Shown one piece after another: positions 1 through 9,799 of a DNA stretch of 64,000 nt. A model generated the notes under the pieces. That model saw nothing but the letters and a program-made list of their open reading frames with translations. It was not told where the DNA came from and did not search any database. Made by a program: the position numbers and the translations under genes. How positions within the stretch are numbered: position 1 is the stretch's first letter; every line of letters begins with the position of its first letter. The stretch covers positions 1-64,000 of the forward strand of contig JABSSD010000028.1 of NCBI GenBank assembly GCA_013214575.1, written 5' to 3'. This stretch comes from Paracoccaceae bacterium. GTDB lineage: Bacteria > Pseudomonadota > Alphaproteobacteria > Rhodobacterales > Rhodobacteraceae.

Positions 1-1
1 C

Positions 2-238
2 CGGGTCTGTTACGCCGCCCAGCTGGTCCTGACCGGTGACATCGATCCGCAGGAGGATCGGTTGCCGATGCTGCGCCGCATCGAGGACCTGAGCCAGGTT
101 TTCACCGACCCCGACAGCCGAACCTCACTGGCCGAGGCGACTGAGGCGGTGATCCAGAACAACCACTATCGCTGCCTCAAGGCGCTGCGCAGCCTGCTGC
201 CGCGCGAGGAAAGATTAATCGCGGTGGCTCAAGCATAG
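2..238 (+). CDS. flbT: Flagellar biosynthesis repressor FlbT, C-terminal part
   Basis: The reading frame is open from the window edge and gives the last 78 residues of a protein ending in a TAG at 236-238. The piece reads VCYAAQLVLTGD near its start and LKALRSLLPREERL near its end, which I recognise as the C-terminal half of FlbT. In Caulobacter this family acts post-transcriptionally on flagellin mRNA, coupling flagellin synthesis to basal body assembly. The rest of the gene, and probably a flagellar cluster, lies upstream of the window. Frame and stop are clear; the family call rests only on the C-terminal half. Confidence 0.8.
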   Translation, partial: RVCYAAQLVLTGDIDPQEDRLPMLRRIEDLSQVFTDPDSRTSLAEATEAVIQNNHYRCLKALRSLLPREERLIAVAQA

Positions 239-299
239 GTTTTCGGCCGAATGCTGCCAGAATAGCGGCATCCGCTGAATCCCCCCCTCTCTCAGCAAA

Positions 300-328
300 T
301 GAGGCGCGTGTAGAAAACGCGCCCCTCA
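300..328. terminator. Hairpin between convergent flbT and queF
   Basis: TGAGGCGCGT pairs with the ACGCG and CCCTCA segments at 317-328, with a two-base bulge and an A-rich loop. It sits between two convergent genes, so it probably serves as a shared terminator. There is no long T-run, so the call is moderate. Confidence 0.45.
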
Positions 329-370
329 GGGACCGCTGGGTCAGCGATCACAGGATCAGCCAGCATTTGC

Positions 371-838
371 TCATCCCCGGCCCCGATAGGTCGGAACACC
401 CTGGTCAGGAATCCACACCGCCGCAGGCTGCTCTCCGGTCTGATAGAAGATATCGATCGGAATTCCCCCGCGCGGATACCAATAGCCGCCGACCCTCAGC
501 CATTGCGGCTGCAGCACCTCCACCAGTCGCTTGCCGATGGTAACCGTGCAATCCTCGTGAAAAGCACCGTGGTTGCGGAACGACCCGAGGAAAAGTTTCA
601 GCGATTTGCTTTCGACCAGCCAGTCTGCCGGCACGTAATCCAGCACGATATGCGCAAAATCCGGTTGCCCGGTCATCGGGCATAGCGAGGTAAACTCCGG
701 GGCGGTAAAGCGGACCGCGAAAGGTGTCCCCGCCTGAGGGTTCGGCACCCGTTCCAGCACCGCCTCTTCGGGCGAGTTCGGCAGCTTGGTCGCGCCGCCT
801 AGCTGGGTCAGATTCGCATAGATATCTTGGTTTGCCAT
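371..838 (-). CDS. queF: NADPH-dependent 7-cyano-7-deazaguanine reductase QueF
   Basis: QueF reduces the nitrile of preQ0 to the aminomethyl group of preQ1, the last free-base step before insertion into tRNA at position 34. The 155-residue protein is the size of the short (type I) cytosolic form. Cys53 lies in [11 protein letters not shown] with the partner Asp60; the family NADPH-binding motif ESKSLKLF begins at Glu76; His94-Glu95 follow. It is on the same strand as queC, queD and queE but about 70 bases beyond queE, so all four enzymes from GTP-derived carboxytetrahydropterin to preQ1 are clustered. Start and length fit the family. Confidence 0.95.
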   Translation of the reverse strand: MANQDIYANLTQLGGATKLPNSPEEAVLERVPNPQAGTPFAVRFTAPEFTSLCPMTGQPDFAHIVLDYVPADWLVESKSLKLFLGSFRNHGAFHEDCTVTIGKRLVEVLQPQWLRVGGYWYPRGGIPIDIFYQTGEQPAAVWIPDQGVPTYRGRG

Positions 839-910
839 TTGTCATGTCCTTTGGTCACGGCGCGCCCTATTCCCGGTCAGTCATCCCTACCAGGCGGCCC
901 GCCTTTATTG

Positions 911-1630
911 TCACACGCCGCGTTTGTTGCCCCAGACAAGCACATGCAGCTGCGGCAGAATGGTGGGATCATACCAGCGGTCGCCCAGCGCTTTGTCGAT
1001 CAGCCATTGATACCTGCTCATGATGCCGTCCAGATCAATCTGAGCGTCATCGACGTCGGGCGGCGGCGGGGTGTGATTGCCCGGTTGCAGATAGAGCGGC
1101 AGATCCGGGTAGCGCCGCGCCACCTCACGCGCCCAGGAATAGTCCACCTGGTCAAACACCACGATCTTCATCACCGTCTGCACCTGCCCGGCCCGCGCCA
1201 GACAATCCTCGAACCTGGCCCAGTCCACCGTTTCCCCCGAGGATGGTGGTTTGGGGCTGAGGATCAGCATCGACAGCTCCTTGAACCAGTCCTGCGCAAC
1301 CGAGCCCTGGGTCTCCATGGCAAAGCCATATCCCCGCGCTTTGCCCAGCGCGATCAGCGGTGCAAAATTCTGGATTGCCGGGTTGCCGCCGGACAGCGAT
1401 ACCGTCAACGGCACTCCGCCCGACAGCTCCTCGACCCGCGCCAGGATGGCCGCCGCAGCCATCTGCGCCCAGTCGTGGCGATAGGCGCTGTCCACCGCAT
1501 GCAGGCTGTCACACCAGCTGCACCGGTAGTCACAGCCCCCGGCCCGCACAAAGACGGTCGGAACGCCGATCACTGCGCCCTCGCCCTGAATGGTCGGGCC
1601 AAATATTTCCGCGATACGCAGCGCACTCAT
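911..1630 (-). CDS. queE: 7-carboxy-7-deazaguanine synthase QueE (radical SAM)
   Basis: QueE converts 6-carboxy-tetrahydropterin into 7-carboxy-7-deazaguanine using S-adenosylmethionine and a 4Fe-4S cluster. The 239-residue protein has the cluster motif Cys33-x3-Cys37-x2-Cys40 ([11 protein letters not shown]) and the N-terminal GPTIQGEG segment shared by QueE proteins. Its ATG overlaps the stop of queD by four bases, pointing to translational coupling. It takes the QueD product and supplies QueC. Confidence 0.95.
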   Translation of the reverse strand: MSALRIAEIFGPTIQGEGAVIGVPTVFVRAGGCDYRCSWCDSLHAVDSAYRHDWAQMAAAAILARVEELSGGVPLTVSLSGGNPAIQNFAPLIALGKARGYGFAMETQGSVAQDWFKELSMLILSPKPPSSGETVDWARFEDCLARAGQVQTVMKIVVFDQVDYSWAREVARRYPDLPLYLQPGNHTPPPPDVDDAQIDLDGIMSRYQWLIDKALGDRWYDPTILPQLHVLVWGNKRGV

Positions 1631-1983
1631 GGTCTGTACTCGGCCCAGGTCTTGGGGGTTTCACTTATCCGCACGGCGCTGGTCTGTGGCCAGTGTGCCT
1701 TGCAGAAATCAAAGATTTCCCTGGCCAGAAATTCCGAGGTTATGCCGTCATGACCAAACACATCATTGAGATGGCGATGGTCCAACCCCTCATCGATCCA
1801 GCTCTTCAGCGGCTTTAACTCGCGGTAATCCAGCACAAAGCCGTTGCGGTCCAATGTCGTAGCACTCAGTTCAACCTCGACGATGTAATTATGCCCGTGC
1901 AGCCGCGCACAGGGGTGATCATCCGGCAAGCTGCACAGCTGGTGACTGGCGGAGAAATGGAACTCTTTGGTGATACGGAACAT
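1627..1983 (-). CDS. queD: 6-carboxy-5,6,7,8-tetrahydropterin synthase QueD
   Basis: QueD converts dihydroneopterin triphosphate to 6-carboxy-tetrahydropterin, the first dedicated step of queuosine synthesis. From the ATG at 1983 the product has 118 residues. Zinc ligands are His14 (FSASH), His29 and His31 (LHGHN); the catalytic set Cys25, Asp69-His70 and Glu108 is present. The frame stays open a further nine codons upstream, but that extension runs into queC. The chosen ATG shares one base with the queC stop (TGATG), the usual sign of coupled translation. Confidence 0.93.
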   Translation of the reverse strand: MFRITKEFHFSASHQLCSLPDDHPCARLHGHNYIVEVELSATTLDRNGFVLDYRELKPLKSWIDEGLDHRHLNDVFGHDGITSEFLAREIFDFCKAHWPQTSAVRISETPKTWAEYRP

Positions 1984-2675
1984 CAGGTTTGCCCCACTGC
2001 GGATTTCCAATAGTCGCGATCAGCATAGAGTGTCGGATCACTAACCCCTGCCAGATCAAAGGCTTCGCGACGCTCCACACAGGTGCCACAGCGGCCACAA
2101 TGCAAATCACCGCCCTTGTAGCAGGACCAGGTATCGGCAAACGGGGTATTGTGTCTGGCCCCCTCGGTCACAATCGCGGATTTTGGCACATGCACAAAAG
2201 GCGTATACAGCTTGACCGAGGCATAGCCATCCAGTGCTTTGTCCTGCATCACCTGAAAGGCGTCGATAAAATCGGGGCGACAGTCCGGGTAGATAAAGTG
2301 ATCGCCGCCATGCACCGCAGCGGCAACTGCGTCTGCCTGTTTGGCGGCGGCAACGCCAAAGGCAATGGCCAGCATGATCGCATTGCGGTTGGGCACCACC
2401 GTCACCTTCATACTGTCTTCGGCGTAGTGGCCATCGGGCACATCCACATCATCAGTCAGCGCAGAGCCGCTGAGAAACTGGCCAATATGGCGCATGTCAA
2501 TCAGCTCAAACGGCACATCCAGCCGATCAGCTGCCCGCTCGGCAAATTTGAGCTCCTTTTTGTGACGCTGTCCATAGTCGAAAGAAATCAGGCCGACCAA
2601 TTCCTGTTCCGCTGCCACCTTATGGGCAAGCGAAACCGAATCGAGTCCGCCTGAGCAGATTACGAGTGTCTTCAT
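1983..2675 (-). CDS. queC: 7-cyano-7-deazaguanine synthase QueC
   Basis: QueC is an ATP-dependent enzyme that turns 7-carboxy-7-deazaguanine and ammonia into preQ0. The protein starts MKTLVICSGGLDS, carrying the SGGLDS P-loop of N-type ATP pyrophosphatases at residues 8-13. A zinc site is formed by Cys185, Cys193, Cys196 and Cys199. An in-frame ATG four codons upstream (2687) is possible. I prefer 2675 because it gives the family's usual N-terminus; neither start has a strong Shine-Dalgarno sequence. It leads the queC-queD-queE operon and follows a structured leader. Confidence 0.93.
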   Translation of the reverse strand: MKTLVICSGGLDSVSLAHKVAAEQELVGLISFDYGQRHKKELKFAERAADRLDVPFELIDMRHIGQFLSGSALTDDVDVPDGHYAEDSMKVTVVPNRNAIMLAIAFGVAAAKQADAVAAAVHGGDHFIYPDCRPDFIDAFQVMQDKALDGYASVKLYTPFVHVPKSAIVTEGARHNTPFADTWSCYKGGDLHCGRCGTCVERREAFDLAGVSDPTLYADRDYWKSAVGQT

Positions 2676-2683
2676 TTTCAGAT

Positions 2684-2717
2684 CCATGTTTTATAAGCCG
2701 GGTTGGCTGCGACCGGC
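2684..2717 (-). promoter_or_regulatory. Candidate preQ1-I riboswitch aptamer in the queC leader
   Basis: Read on the minus strand, GCCGG (2717-2713) pairs perfectly with CCGGC (2701-2697) around the 11-nt loop UCGCAGCCAAC. An A-rich tail UUAUAAAACAUGG follows. This layout (five-pair stem, UCGCAG-type loop, A-rich 3' tail reaching the start region) closely resembles my memory of the Thermoanaerobacter tengcongensis preQ1-I aptamer. Loop CCA could pair with the UGG that overlaps the upstream ATG, forming the pseudoknot and masking initiation. Position ahead of queC fits the known targets. The family match is from memory and was not scored. Confidence 0.6.
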
Positions 2718-2760
2718 GCTCACACGCTGTGGGCAGTGCGTCTATAGCACAGTCGCAGCC
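2705..2760 (-). repeat. Nine-base inverted repeat competing with the queC aptamer
   Basis: GGCTGCGAC at 2705-2713 and GTCGCAGCC at 2752-2760 are perfect reverse complements. In the minus-strand transcript the upstream arm would pair with the last stem base and most of the loop of the candidate preQ1 aptamer, so the two folds exclude each other. A TATAGA-like hexamer lies between the arms, so if transcription starts there the upstream arm would not be in the RNA. Confidence 0.5.
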
Positions 2761-2800
2761 GGGGTAAAACCACATAGCGGTCCGCCCCGGCCCAGGGATC

Positions 2801-2826
2801 TTAGCCAACCAGTTTAGCCAACCAGT
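2801..2826. repeat. 13-nt tandem duplication across the dctM stop codon
   Basis: TTAGCCAACCAGT occurs twice back to back. The second unit contains the dctM stop (TAA on the minus strand, 2814-2816), and the first supplies another copy just beyond it. The duplication leaves the protein unchanged. Confidence 0.8.
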
Positions 2827-4217
2827 GACGGCAGGTACAAAACGATACCGGGAAAAGCCACCAGCAGGGCGATGGTCACCCCATCGGCGATGAAAAACGG
2901 CATCACGCCGCGAAACACATCCTGCACCGTCAGATCATCGCGCACCCCTGCCACCACAAAGCAGTTCAACCCGATTGGCGGGGTGATCAGGCAGAACTCG
3001 GCCATTTTCACCACCAGGATACCAAACCAAATCGCGCACATGGTGCCGCTCATGCCAAAGGCACTGTCAGCAGCGGCAACGCTCTCGCCACCATTCAGTG
3101 CCATCACCGCCGGGTAGACAACAGGCAGCGTCAGCAGCAGCATGCCAATGGCATCCATGAACATGCCCAACACCGCATAGGCCAGCAGAATGCAGATCAG
3201 AATCGCCATCGGCGCCATATCCAGGCTGACGATCCAGTCCGAGAACGCCCCCGGCAGGTCCGCAAAGCCCAGGAAGCGCACATAGATCAGCACCCCCCAG
3301 ATGATGGTGAAGATCATCACCGTCAGCTTGGCGGTCTCCAGCAGTGCCGATTTCAGCTGCTCCCATTTCATGCCGTTGTAGATCGCCATGCAGAACACCA
3401 CAAACGCACCCAGCGCGCCGCCTTCGGTTGGGGTGCCCCAAGCCTGGTCTCCGAAAGGATTGTAGACAAAGCAGATTATGATCAGGACGACAAAGATGAT
3501 TGGCAAGGCAGGCGGCAGCGATTCAAAGCGCTGGCGCCAAGTATAGCCGGTCACCGGCGGGCCGACATTTTTGAACACCACCGCGATGCCGACAATCAGC
3601 AGCACATAGACCACCGCACTGAAGGCACCGGGAATGAAGCCGGCCAGCAGCAGCTTGCCCACGTCCTGTTCCACGATGATGGCATAGATCACCAGAATCG
3701 CCGAGGGCGGGATCAGCGAGGCTAGGGTGCCAGCGGCAGCGACAACACCGGCGGCGAACTGCTTGTTGTAGCCAAGCGCCAGCATTTCCGGGATGGCGAT
3801 GCGGGCAAAGACAGCCGAGGTGGCCACCGAGGCGCCAGAGACCGCCGCAAAGCCCGCGGTGGCAAACACCGTCGCCACTGCCAGCCCACCGGGCAACCAG
3901 GCGATCCAACGCTTGGCGGCCTCAAACAGCGCCTTGGTCAGGCCGGCATAATAGGCCAGATAGCCGATCAGGATAAAGGTCGGGATCAGGCTCAGCGCCT
4001 GACTGGAGACCTTTGAGTGCGGCACCTGCCCCGCCACCTTGATCGAAACGATCAGGGCCTTGGAGAACTTGTCCGGGGCATAGCCAAATTTGGCCCAGAA
4101 AATCCACACCAGCCCAACAAGGCCGGCCATTGCAGCGGCAAAGGCCACCCGCATGCCAGCCACCACCATAACCAGCATAAAGCCGGTGACCCAAAGGCCA
4201 ATTTCTATTGGTTCCAT
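2814..4217 (-). CDS. dctM: TRAP transporter large permease DctM
   Basis: This is the large membrane subunit of a tripartite ATP-independent periplasmic importer, driven by the sodium or proton gradient. The 467-residue protein is strongly hydrophobic throughout, with many membrane segments and the typical SGAS and LIPPS loops (AAVSGASVATSAV, ASLIPPSAILVIYA). The frame continues 88 codons upstream into dctQ, but ATG 4217 follows the good ribosome site AGGGGCAGGAAC and gives the family's normal N-terminus MEPIEIGLW. It lies 11 bases after dctQ. Substrate is unknown; C4-dicarboxylates or another organic acid are plausible. Confidence 0.92.
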   Translation of the reverse strand: MEPIEIGLWVTGFMLVMVVAGMRVAFAAAMAGLVGLVWIFWAKFGYAPDKFSKALIVSIKVAGQVPHSKVSSQALSLIPTFILIGYLAYYAGLTKALFEAAKRWIAWLPGGLAVATVFATAGFAAVSGASVATSAVFARIAIPEMLALGYNKQFAAGVVAAAGTLASLIPPSAILVIYAIIVEQDVGKLLLAGFIPGAFSAVVYVLLIVGIAVVFKNVGPPVTGYTWRQRFESLPPALPIIFVVLIIICFVYNPFGDQAWGTPTEGGALGAFVVFCMAIYNGMKWEQLKSALLETAKLTVMIFTIIWGVLIYVRFLGFADLPGAFSDWIVSLDMAPMAILICILLAYAVLGMFMDAIGMLLLTLPVVYPAVMALNGGESVAAADSAFGMSGTMCAIWFGILVVKMAEFCLITPPIGLNCFVVAGVRDDLTVQDVFRGVMPFFIADGVTIALLVAFPGIVLYLPSLVG

Positions 4218-4228
4218 GTTCCTGCCCC

Positions 4229-4888
4229 TTAGTCTTCTTTGCCGCTGTTGGCGGTGCCTGTATCGGCCCCGCTCAGCTGGTCTGCTTCTGCTGCCGCCTG
4301 CGCCGCCGCGCTTTGCACCAGTGGCACCGCCACCGGATGTCTCAGCCCGAGAACCAGCGCCCGCCCATAGCCCCAGGCCTGCAACACCAGTCGCAGGCAC
4401 AGCACTGAAAACGCCACCGGCACCAACAGTTTGGCAGGCCAGATCGGCAGGCTGATATCGATTGAGCTGTCGCGGCTCCACAGCGGTGCGGCAAAATCAA
4501 ATGAGCGGCTGAAATGCGAGTAGCTGCCCCAGACCAGCGCCAGCATCAGCAGCAAGATCAGCAGCACCGAGATCAGCTCAAACAGCCACAGGGCGCGCCC
4601 CCTCAGGGCTGCGACCAGAATATCCATGCGGATATGGCCACCGTCGCGCTGCACATAAGAAATTCCCATAAAGGCAAGCAGCGGCATCGCCTGTTCAATC
4701 CAGTCAACATAGCCCGGCAAAGGCGAGTTAAACGCATTGCGCCCGCCCACCGAAACCACCGCTAGCACCATCAGGGAAAACACCGCCAAACCGCTGACCA
4801 GAGCCAGCAACCGCTCTAACCGCAGCAACTGAACATCCAACCGGCTGATCAGACTGCCATCTTCTAAAACCGCAGCGCTTGTCGCCAT
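4229..4888 (-). CDS. dctQ: TRAP transporter small permease DctQ
   Basis: This is the small membrane subunit that bridges DctM and the binding protein. The 219-residue protein has four hydrophobic segments (about residues 30-50, 63-80, 100-125 and 150-170) and the family pattern in which a Trp/Glu-rich segment (YVDWIEQAMPLLAF) enters helix 2. A hydrophilic Ala/Glu-rich tail of about 30 residues follows the last helix. It lies between dctP and dctM, separated from dctP by a strong hairpin, so it is probably translated from a less abundant part of the message. Confidence 0.9.
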   Translation of the reverse strand: MATSAAVLEDGSLISRLDVQLLRLERLLALVSGLAVFSLMVLAVVSVGGRNAFNSPLPGYVDWIEQAMPLLAFMGISYVQRDGGHIRMDILVAALRGRALWLFELISVLLILLLMLALVWGSYSHFSRSFDFAAPLWSRDSSIDISLPIWPAKLLVPVAFSVLCLRLVLQAWGYGRALVLGLRHPVAVPLVQSAAAQAAAEADQLSGADTGTANSGKED

Positions 4889-4924
4889 GGAACAGATCCT
4901 TATCTACATTATTGAAATCAAAAT

Positions 4925-4948
4925 GGGCCGGGCAATGCTGCCCGGCCC
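4925..4948 (-). terminator. Intercistronic hairpin between dctP and dctQ
   Basis: GGGCCGGGCA and TGCCCGGCCC form a perfect ten-pair stem with loop ATGC. On the minus strand it follows the dctP stop and is trailed by CATTTTGATTTC. It could act as a partial terminator or a 3' stabiliser that raises binding-protein levels over the permeases. Confidence 0.7.
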
Positions 4949-4966
4949 CGGTCACATATTGCTGGC

Positions 4967-5977
4967 TTACTTGCGGGTTTCGGCCAGAGTGTCCATCAAC
5001 AGGTCATACAGCTCTTGGGCGGGAATACCCTGAGCCGTCATGTCCGAAATCCACTGTTCGCGGATTGGATCGGCTGCCACGGTGCGGAACTCGGCCAGTT
5101 GCTCTTCGGAGAACTCAACCTTAAATACACCCTTTTCTTCCAGCACGTCATCCCACTTGGCCAACAGCTTGCCATAGTTGTCGAGGTAGTGCGCGATCGA
5201 CTCATCGACCGAGCTGTTCAGCGCCTCGCGTTCCCCATCGCTGAGCGCATCATAGGCGTCAGTATTGACCACCACCGGGCAGTTCACGGTGCCCGGGTTC
5301 AGGTTTGCAGTCCACCAATCAGCGCGGTTGATGGTGCCATAGGACAGATGCGCGTGCTGGGCAAAGGCGACGGTATCGACAACACCGGATTCCATCGCGT
5401 TATAGGCTTCGGTTGCGGTCACGGATGTTGGCACCGCACCCACCGCAGCAAAGGCCTTGCCGATACCACCGGTGGCCCGAACCCGCATATCCTTGAAGGA
5501 TTCCAGTGTCGCACGCGGTTCACCGGTGCCAACCAGATTGTACTGCGGCATGGGCGAGGTCATCAGCAGCCGGGCGTTCCAGCGCGCCAGATCAGCCTGA
5601 ACGGCCGGGTGCGCATAGACCGCATTGGCCACCGCCACCTCTTCTTCCAGGGTGTTCACACCCAGGAATGGCAATTCCAGCACGGTAATGGTTGGGTTCT
5701 TGTCGCGGTGATAGCCGGCACAGAACTGCGCCATCTCAAAGGCACCAATGGAGATCCCGTCCAGGTTTTCTTTGTTCTTGGACAGCCCACCGTAGGATAT
5801 ATTCAGCGTAAAATCGCCATTGGTCTTTTCGCTGACCAGTTCGGCCAGACGCTCGACATGTTCGGTAAAGGCGCGGCGCTTGCCCCAGACAGAGACATTC
5901 CACTCGGTGGCGGCCGCTTCCGATACAATGGCAAATCCCGCTGTGGCCATCAGGGCCGCGGTCAAAATCTTGGTCAT
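4967..5977 (-). CDS. dctP: TRAP transporter substrate-binding protein DctP
   Basis: This periplasmic protein captures the substrate for DctQM. Residues 1-22 are a Sec signal peptide (MTKILTAALMATAGF, cleavage near AAA). The mature part reads as a DctP-family fold, with the conserved segment DMRVRATGGIGKAF, which carries the substrate carboxylate-binding arginine in this family. From ATG 5977 the product is 336 residues, normal for the family. A clear ribosome site, TAGGGAGAGAATT, precedes this ATG, so I reject a 12-codon upstream extension. It is the first gene of dctPQM. Confidence 0.92.
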   Translation of the reverse strand: MTKILTAALMATAGFAIVSEAAATEWNVSVWGKRRAFTEHVERLAELVSEKTNGDFTLNISYGGLSKNKENLDGISIGAFEMAQFCAGYHRDKNPTITVLELPFLGVNTLEEEVAVANAVYAHPAVQADLARWNARLLMTSPMPQYNLVGTGEPRATLESFKDMRVRATGGIGKAFAAVGAVPTSVTATEAYNAMESGVVDTVAFAQHAHLSYGTINRADWWTANLNPGTVNCPVVVNTDAYDALSDGEREALNSSVDESIAHYLDNYGKLLAKWDDVLEEKGVFKVEFSEEQLAEFRTVAADPIREQWISDMTAQGIPAQELYDLLMDTLAETRK

Positions 5978-6482
5978 AATTCTCTCCCTATTTGCGCCCT
6001 TGATACGAGGCACTTGGCGGCCAAGCTAGCGATAAGACCTGCCGCTGCCAAGCCCCGCACGGCCACAACGTCACGCCCATATTCCCTGACCAGTGAAAGG
6101 TTTGGAATTCCGTTTGCCAGTACCGCAAGCAAGCGGCCGGTGGCGGCTAATCCTCTAGGTTGCCACGAAATGTCACATCAATACTCTGCATCGAAATTGA
6201 CGTCCGCAGCCATTGGTAGAACGGCAGGTTGGCTTCAGCCACAGGCATCAGTGACAACAAAACCCTTTTAATTCAAAGATATCCCGCCCCTTTACCTTAT
6301 CGGATTTACAGATTACTGCAGGCATCGGAAAATCATTTACAAGCAAATCGTTATTTTCCCGTCGCTTATTCACATATTATCAACCTGCTCTATGATCAGC
6401 GACGAGGAAGAAACCGGTTTGACAGACCTGCCCACGGGCGGTGCTGTGCCAAGCTGAGAACATTAAGAGGGAGGGACCCAGG
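5978..6482. other. Intergenic region between divergent dctP and acsA
   Basis: This 505-base stretch carries the promoters of two divergent transcription units. The acsA-proximal half (about 6245-6405) is clearly AT-rich against the GC-rich surroundings, as expected for a regulated promoter. I see no convincing open reading frame, repeat or known RNA in it, and no confident -35/-10 pair. Confidence 0.5.
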
Positions 6483-8446
<1,964 letters not shown>

Positions 8447-8450
<4 letters not shown>

Positions 8451-9148
8451 GCATGGATGCGAACACAATCATCACCCCGGCCATCACCCCGGCGGTTCTG
8501 ATATTGCTGGGCCCCCCCGGGGCCGGCAAGGGCACCCAGGCCCGTATGCTGGAAGAACGGTTCGGCCTGGTGCAACTGTCGACGGGTGACTTACTGCGCG
8601 CCGCCGTCTCCGCCGGCACCGAAGCAGGCAAAGCGGCAAAGGCGGTGATGGAAGCCGGTGATTTGGTCAGCGATCAAATCGTCATCGACATCCTCAGGGA
8701 TCGTCTGGCCGCGGCTGATTGCGCCAATGGGGTCATTCTGGATGGCTTCCCGCGGACCACGGTCCAGGCCGAAGCTCTGGATGACCTGCTGGCCGAGTCC
8801 AGGCAGCAGATCAACACAGCCATCAGCCTCAACGTCGATGACGCCGCGATGGTACAGCGCATATCAGGCCGCTTTACCTGTGGCAGCTGCGGCGAGGGCT
8901 ATCACGACAGCTTCAAGGCTCCGGCCCGGGAGGGGATCTGCGACAAATGCGGCGCCACAGATATGAAACGCCGCGCCGATGACAATGCCGAGACCGTTGG
9001 CAGCCGACTGGAGGCCTATCACGCGCAGACCGCGCCACTGATTGCCTATTACCGCGAAAAGGGGGTGCTGCAATCGGTAGATGCGATGGGCAAAATTGCC
9101 ACCATCGCCACCGCAATGGCAGCCCTGGCGGCCCAGGCATTAGGCTGA
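8447..9148 (+). CDS. adk: Adenylate kinase, zinc-LID type
   Basis: Adenylate kinase interconverts AMP and ATP with two ADP. The P-loop GPPGAGKGT is at residues 22-30, and the DGFPRT motif follows. The LID carries a four-cysteine zinc site: Cys145, Cys148, Cys165 and Cys168. The gene starts on the ATGA overlap with acsA, away from the ribosomal-protein operon where the housekeeping adk usually sits. The context suggests it recycles AMP made by acetyl-CoA synthetase, which is an inference. The first 15 residues are an extra N-terminal stretch before the usual start of the fold. Confidence 0.92.
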
Positions 9149-9156
9149 TCTCATGC

Positions 9157-9177
9157 GGCCCCAGTATCCCTGGGGCC
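9157..9177 (+). terminator. GC-rich hairpin after adk
   Basis: GGCCCCAG and CTGGGGCC form a perfect eight-pair stem with a TATCC loop directly after adk. No T-run follows, so it may be a weak terminator or a stabilising 3' structure. Confidence 0.5.
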
Positions 9178-9259
9178 CATGAACAATCTGAGCATACCAG
9201 TGGACAATACTCCGGCTCCGTGTCAGTTCGGCAGCGAAGATCACCAAAGGTCGCAGCAG

Positions 9260-9760
9260 ATGTCGGACACCAGCTTTATTCCCGGACCAGAGACAACTCG
9301 GGCCTTTCGCGATGCGCTGGGGTGTTTTGGCACCGGCGTGACCATTGTCACCACCCTGACCAGCCGTGGGCCTTTGGCGATAACCGTCAATAGCTTCACC
9401 TCGGTGTCAATGGATCCCGCCCTGCTGTTATGGTGCCCCGCAAAACGCTCGCTTCGCCACGATCCCTTTGTCAACGCGAGCCGTTTTGCAGTTCATGTGG
9501 TGGCTGAGGATCAATTGGACCTGGCCAGGCATTTTGCCCTCAATGGCGAAGACTTCGACGCCGTGGACTGGCAGCCCGATGCCGATGGGACCCCGACCCT
9601 CTCCGGCTGTATCGTCCGCTTTGAATGCCGCCAATTCGCCTGCCATCCCGGCGGCGACCATTCGATCGTGATTGGGGCCGTTCATCGCGTCACCACCCGC
9701 CCCGGCAAGGGGCTGATCTTCAAGCACGGTCTTTATGGCGGATTTCTCGAACAGTCCTGA
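9260..9760 (+). CDS. Flavin reductase-like FMN-binding protein
   Basis: The 166-residue protein belongs to the flavin reductase-like split-barrel family, NAD(P)H:flavin oxidoreductases that often feed reduced flavin to a monooxygenase. It shows the typical start TRAFRDALGCFGTGVTIVT, the ITVNSFTSVSMDPALLLWC motif and the late GDHSIVIGAVHRV segment. The frame is open from an ATG at 9179, but that start lies on the arm of a hairpin. ATG 9260 gives the usual family N-terminus, so it is preferred although its ribosome site is weak. No partner oxygenase is adjacent, so the physiological role is open. Confidence 0.8.
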   Translation: MSDTSFIPGPETTRAFRDALGCFGTGVTIVTTLTSRGPLAITVNSFTSVSMDPALLLWCPAKRSLRHDPFVNASRFAVHVVAEDQLDLARHFALNGEDFDAVDWQPDADGTPTLSGCIVRFECRQFACHPGGDHSIVIGAVHRVTTRPGKGLIFKHGLYGGFLEQS

Positions 9761-9773
9761 CACGCCATCCTGC

Positions 9774-9799
9774 CTTCATCGGCCACCTTCATCGGCCAC
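9774..9799. repeat. 13-nt tandem duplication across a stop codon
   Basis: CTTCATCGGCCAC occurs twice in tandem. The copy at 9787-9799 contains the stop codon of the minus-strand 4Fe-4S gene (9789-9791). It resembles the dctM case in length and position. Confidence 0.75.

Noticed and set aside
405-845. Open frame of 146 codons opposite to and overlapping queF in another frame
   Set aside because: It covers queF on the same strand in a different frame, is Arg/Ala/Gly-rich and has no family likeness. It is a shadow of a GC-rich gene.
827-1753. Long plus-strand frame opposite queE and queD
   Set aside because: It runs antisense to two genes with clear catalytic motifs and has no recognisable domain.
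4218-4481. N-terminal extension of dctM into dctQ
   Set aside because: The 88 extra residues are Gly/Arg/Ala-rich and out of frame over dctQ. A good ribosome site and the normal N-terminus occur at 4217.
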